From assembly GCA_028708105.1 (NCBI GenBank), contig JAQVZR010000087.1, positions 1-7,163 of the forward strand: a DNA stretch of 7,163 bases. Reading direction: 5' to 3'. The DNA comes from Desulfoplanes sp. (GTDB lineage: Bacteria; Desulfobacterota; Desulfovibrionia; Desulfovibrionales; Desulfomicrobiaceae). The notes below the pieces were generated by a model, which was not told the origin of the DNA, made no database searches, and was given only the letters and a program-made list of their open reading frames with translations. This document shows positions 5,435 to 7,163 of this stretch, piece by piece (position 1 is the stretch's first letter; each line of letters opens with the position of its first letter). The translations under genes were made by a program, and so were the position numbers.

Positions 5435-5455
5435 TGGGATATCTATCCCAAGGAG
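5435..5455 (+). promoter_or_regulatory. Small inverted repeat abutting the degP ribosome binding site
   Basis: TGGGATA (5435-5441) and TATCCCA (5444-5450) form a near-continuous palindrome just before AAGGAG (5450-5455). As RNA it could fold into a 6-bp hairpin with loop ATCT that partly occludes the site; as DNA it could be an operator. No evidence separates these options. Confidence 0.3.
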
Positions 5456-5463
5456 CATGCTGT

Positions 5464-6888
5464 ATGAAAAAAAGAATACTGCGGTGTAGTGTCATACTGT
5501 TCTCGATGTTTTTTCTGGCCCAGACAGCGGGGGCGGCTCTGCCTGTATTTACCCAGATGGCGGCAAAGGCAGGCAAAGCTGTTGTCAACATCAGCACCGT
5601 TAAAACGGTTACTGCCCGGGATAGTCTTAAGCGGTTTATTCCTAAAAGCCAGCAGGGGACACCTTTTGAGGATTTTTTTGATCAGTTTGATCAGTTCTTT
5701 GGGAAAAAATATCAGCAGCCCCGCAAGGAGCGTTCTCTTGGTTCCGGCTTTCTTATCAGCCAGGACGGATATATCGTAACCAACAATCATGTGGTGGAAG
5801 GAGCTGATGAAATCAAGGTGAAGCTCCGGGAAGAAGGTAAACGGGAGAAAGGCTATCTGGCAGAGGTTATCGGGACCGATGCAGAGACGGATCTGGCGTT
5901 GTTGAAAATACATTCCAAGACGCCCCTGCCCTACCTTGTTTTTGGTGATTCGGATACGATTCAGGTTGGAGAATGGGTCCTGGCCATTGGTAATCCTTTC
6001 GGGCTGGATCATACTGTAACAGCTGGAATTATCAGTGCCAAGGGAAGGGTGATCGGGGCCGGTCCGTACGATAATTTTCTGCAGACCGATGCCTCCATTA
6101 ATCCCGGGAACAGCGGGGGGCCCTTGTTGAATATGCGCGGAGAAGTTATTGGGATAAATTCCGCCATCGTGGCTTCGGGCCAGGGCATCGGTTTTGCTAT
6201 TCCCAGCAGTATGGCCAACGATGTTATTGAACAACTCAAAGAATATAAGAAGGTCAAGCGCGGACTTCTGGGAGTTATGGTTCAGGTCATGGATGACAAC
6301 ACCGCAAAGGCTCTGGGTCTGGGGGTCAACCGAGGTGCTCTGGTGGCTTCGACAACTCCGGGGGGACCTGCAGATCGGGCAGGAATCAAGGCTGGAGATG
6401 TTATTCTTGCCGCTGATGGAGAAGCTATCGATGATTATAGTGATCTTACGAGAAAAATCGGTCGACTTACACCTGGAGCCAAGGTCAGTCTGACCCTCTG
6501 GCGTAAAGGCAAGCGTATTCTGCTTACGGCCTCGTTAGACGAACGTTCAGCAGAGGGCTTAGCCTCTGAAGAATCCGATACGTCGGGGGACCAGGAGAAC
6601 GGGGCGCTTTTTCTGGGGATGTCCATGCGGGCTCCACATCAGGATGAACTCGAAATCCTCGGTCTGCAGGATATCCACGGGCTGCTGGTGGTCGGTATGG
6701 AAAGGGATTCCCTGGCTGCCGAAGCAGGCATTGTTCCCGGCGATCTCATTCTGGAAGCCAACCAGGAACCTGTTAATTCGTTGAATGATTTTAAAAAAAT
6801 TGTCAAAAAAGCCAAAAAAAACGGGGTAGTTCTGCTCTTTGTAAAACGCAAAGGACAAAATCTTTTTAGATCCATCCCGCTGGATTAG
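5464..6888 (+). CDS. degP: Periplasmic serine endoprotease DegP/HtrA (Do family)
   Basis: This 474-residue protein has the standard length for Do-type HtrA proteases, which degrade and refold damaged proteins in the periplasm. A Sec signal peptide is clear: 'MKKR', a hydrophobic core and 'TAGAA' with cleavage near residues 24-25. The trypsin-like domain carries the triad H109 ('TNNHVV'), D143 ('ETDLALLKI') and S217 ('GNSGGP'). A Phe/Asp/Gln-rich LA loop ('FEDFFDQFDQFFG') is at 68-80. Two PDZ domains follow: PDZ1 about 265-355 ('GLLGVMVQV', 'PADRAGIKAGDVI') and PDZ2 about 380-470 ('SLAAEAGIVPGDLI'). All expected parts are present. ATG 5464 is chosen over the ORF start at 5434 because AAGGAG (5450-5455) lies 8 nt upstream and the signal peptide starts there. 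An inverted repeat TGGGATA-TC-TATCCCA (5435-5450) abuts the RBS and could limit translation. ispE starts 8 nt after the stop. Confidence 0.96.
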   Translation: MKKRILRCSVILFSMFFLAQTAGAALPVFTQMAAKAGKAVVNISTVKTVTARDSLKRFIPKSQQGTPFEDFFDQFDQFFGKKYQQPRKERSLGSGFLISQDGYIVTNNHVVEGADEIKVKLREEGKREKGYLAEVIGTDAETDLALLKIHSKTPLPYLVFGDSDTIQVGEWVLAIGNPFGLDHTVTAGIISAKGRVIGAGPYDNFLQTDASINPGNSGGPLLNMRGEVIGINSAIVASGQGIGFAIPSSMANDVIEQLKEYKKVKRGLLGVMVQVMDDNTAKALGLGVNRGALVASTTPGGPADRAGIKAGDVILAADGEAIDDYSDLTRKIGRLTPGAKVSLTLWRKGKRILLTASLDERSAEGLASEESDTSGDQENGALFLGMSMRAPHQDELEILGLQDIHGLLVVGMERDSLAAEAGIVPGDLILEANQEPVNSLNDFKKIVKKAKKNGVVLLFVKRKGQNLFRSIPLD

Positions 6889-6896
6889 GCGAGGTG

Positions 6897-7163
6897 GTGT
6901 CATCGGACTGTCGTCCTTGCAGCCCGGTTGTGTTGCGACCGGGCTGCAAGGTCAATCTGTATCTGGAAATTATAGGCCGTGAACGCGATGGATATCATGA
7001 GCTTGATACCTTGTTCTATCCTCTGGCCTCGCCGTGTGATGAACTGACGATTACTTCCCGGAGTGCATCGGGGCTGGATATTGAGTGCTCTTGCCCTGCT
7101 CTGCAGGGGGAAGACAATATACTGCACAAGGCTTATGCTGCCTTTGCCCGGGCGACGGGGTTT
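6897..7163 (+). CDS. ispE: 4-diphosphocytidyl-2-C-methyl-D-erythritol kinase (partial, N-terminal 89 residues)
   Basis: IspE is a cytosolic GHMP-family kinase of the MEP isoprenoid pathway; it phosphorylates CDP-methylerythritol at the 2-hydroxyl. The frame shows the family N terminus: 'GCKVNLYLEIIGRERDGYHEL' region (16-36), 'TLFYPLA' (38-44), 'DELTI' (48-52) and 'EDNIL' further on. K18 corresponds to the substrate-contacting Lys of the usual 'PAKIN' motif. Cys at position 17 in place of Ala is, as I recall, a Desulfovibrio-type variant. The gene runs off the window. GTG 6897 is preferred, with GAGG (6891-6894) just upstream, but spacing is only 2 nt; GTG 6894 or GTG 6930 are alternatives, and the first ten or so residues are not conserved in the family. 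It lies 8 nt after degP, so co-transcription is likely. Confidence 0.9.
   Translation, partial: MSSDCRPCSPVVLRPGCKVNLYLEIIGRERDGYHELDTLFYPLASPCDELTITSRSASGLDIECSCPALQGEDNILHKAYAAFARATGF
6915..6951 (+). promoter_or_regulatory. Perfect 14-bp hairpin at the start of ispE
   Basis: CCTTGCAGCCCGGT (6915-6928) and ACCGGGCTGCAAGG (6938-6951) are exact reverse complements around a 9-nt loop. The stem is GC-rich with no T-run behind it, so it is not a standard terminator. It covers codons 7-18 of ispE if GTG 6897 is used, or sequesters the start region if GTG 6930 (in the loop) is used. It could act as a processing site, an attenuator, or a translation brake between degP and ispE. Confidence 0.65.

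Larger units (their letters stand above)
4839..5463 (+). other. 625-bp intergenic stretch before degP
   Basis: No gene can be called with confidence. Visible items are a weak AT-rich hairpin with a T-run (4890-4917), a perfect 14-bp palindrome (4927-4940), a candidate 33-codon ORF (4963-5064), the palindrome CACGTACGTG (5286-5295), GGGGTG/CACCCC arms around a T-rich loop (5308-5336), and the degP promoter/RBS area (from about 5390). Stops are frequent in all + frames. Confidence 0.55.

Noticed and set aside
5443..6234. 263-codon antisense frame inside degP
   Set aside because: It is the shadow of a complete, domain-confirmed protease gene.

Overview
The window is a 7.2 kb stretch of bacterial chromosome in which every supported gene reads on the + strand. 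The partial IspE at the right edge carries 'PGCKVN' where most bacteria have 'PAKIN'. As I recall, that variant is typical of Desulfovibrio-type sulfate reducers (Desulfobacterota). Together with an enhancer-binding protein, a PAS/EAL protein and moderate GC content, it suggests a Desulfovibrionales-like organism; this assignment is inference.

Layout. The tail of an unidentified gene (1-65) is closed by a strong intrinsic terminator (95-137). Next comes an accessory-looking unit (about 154-945): a DUF559/Vsr-like nuclease gene (350-727) between two roughly 100-bp imperfect inverted repeats whose inner ends are runs of C and G. A second possible terminator (957-997) and a plausible promoter lead to a well-initiated 80-residue orphan protein (1115-1357), followed by a strong terminator (1384-1427). 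After an intergenic stretch with hairpin potential lies a sigma-54 enhancer-binding protein (1733-3193). Its AAA+ core and HTH are intact, but its receiver domain lacks most phosphorylation residues. A 24-bp hairpin follows it. A PAS-like/EAL protein (3621-4838) has lost the key catalytic residues of the EAL phosphodiesterase. A 625-bp stretch with no clear gene follows (one candidate 33-residue ORF, several palindromes), then a complete periplasmic DegP/HtrA protease (5464-6888). The start of ispE (6897 to the edge) lies 8 nt downstream of it, and a perfect 14-bp hairpin covers its first codons.

How the parts may work together. degP and ispE are close enough to be co-transcribed, and the hairpin at their junction may tune ispE expression. 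The enhancer-binding protein and the PAS/EAL protein are neighbours, and both look like signalling proteins that have lost their usual chemistry while keeping a binding or output role. A functional link between them is only a hypothesis. The least conventional item is the DUF559 unit, which looks like a small mobile or once-mobile element with no transposase of its own.
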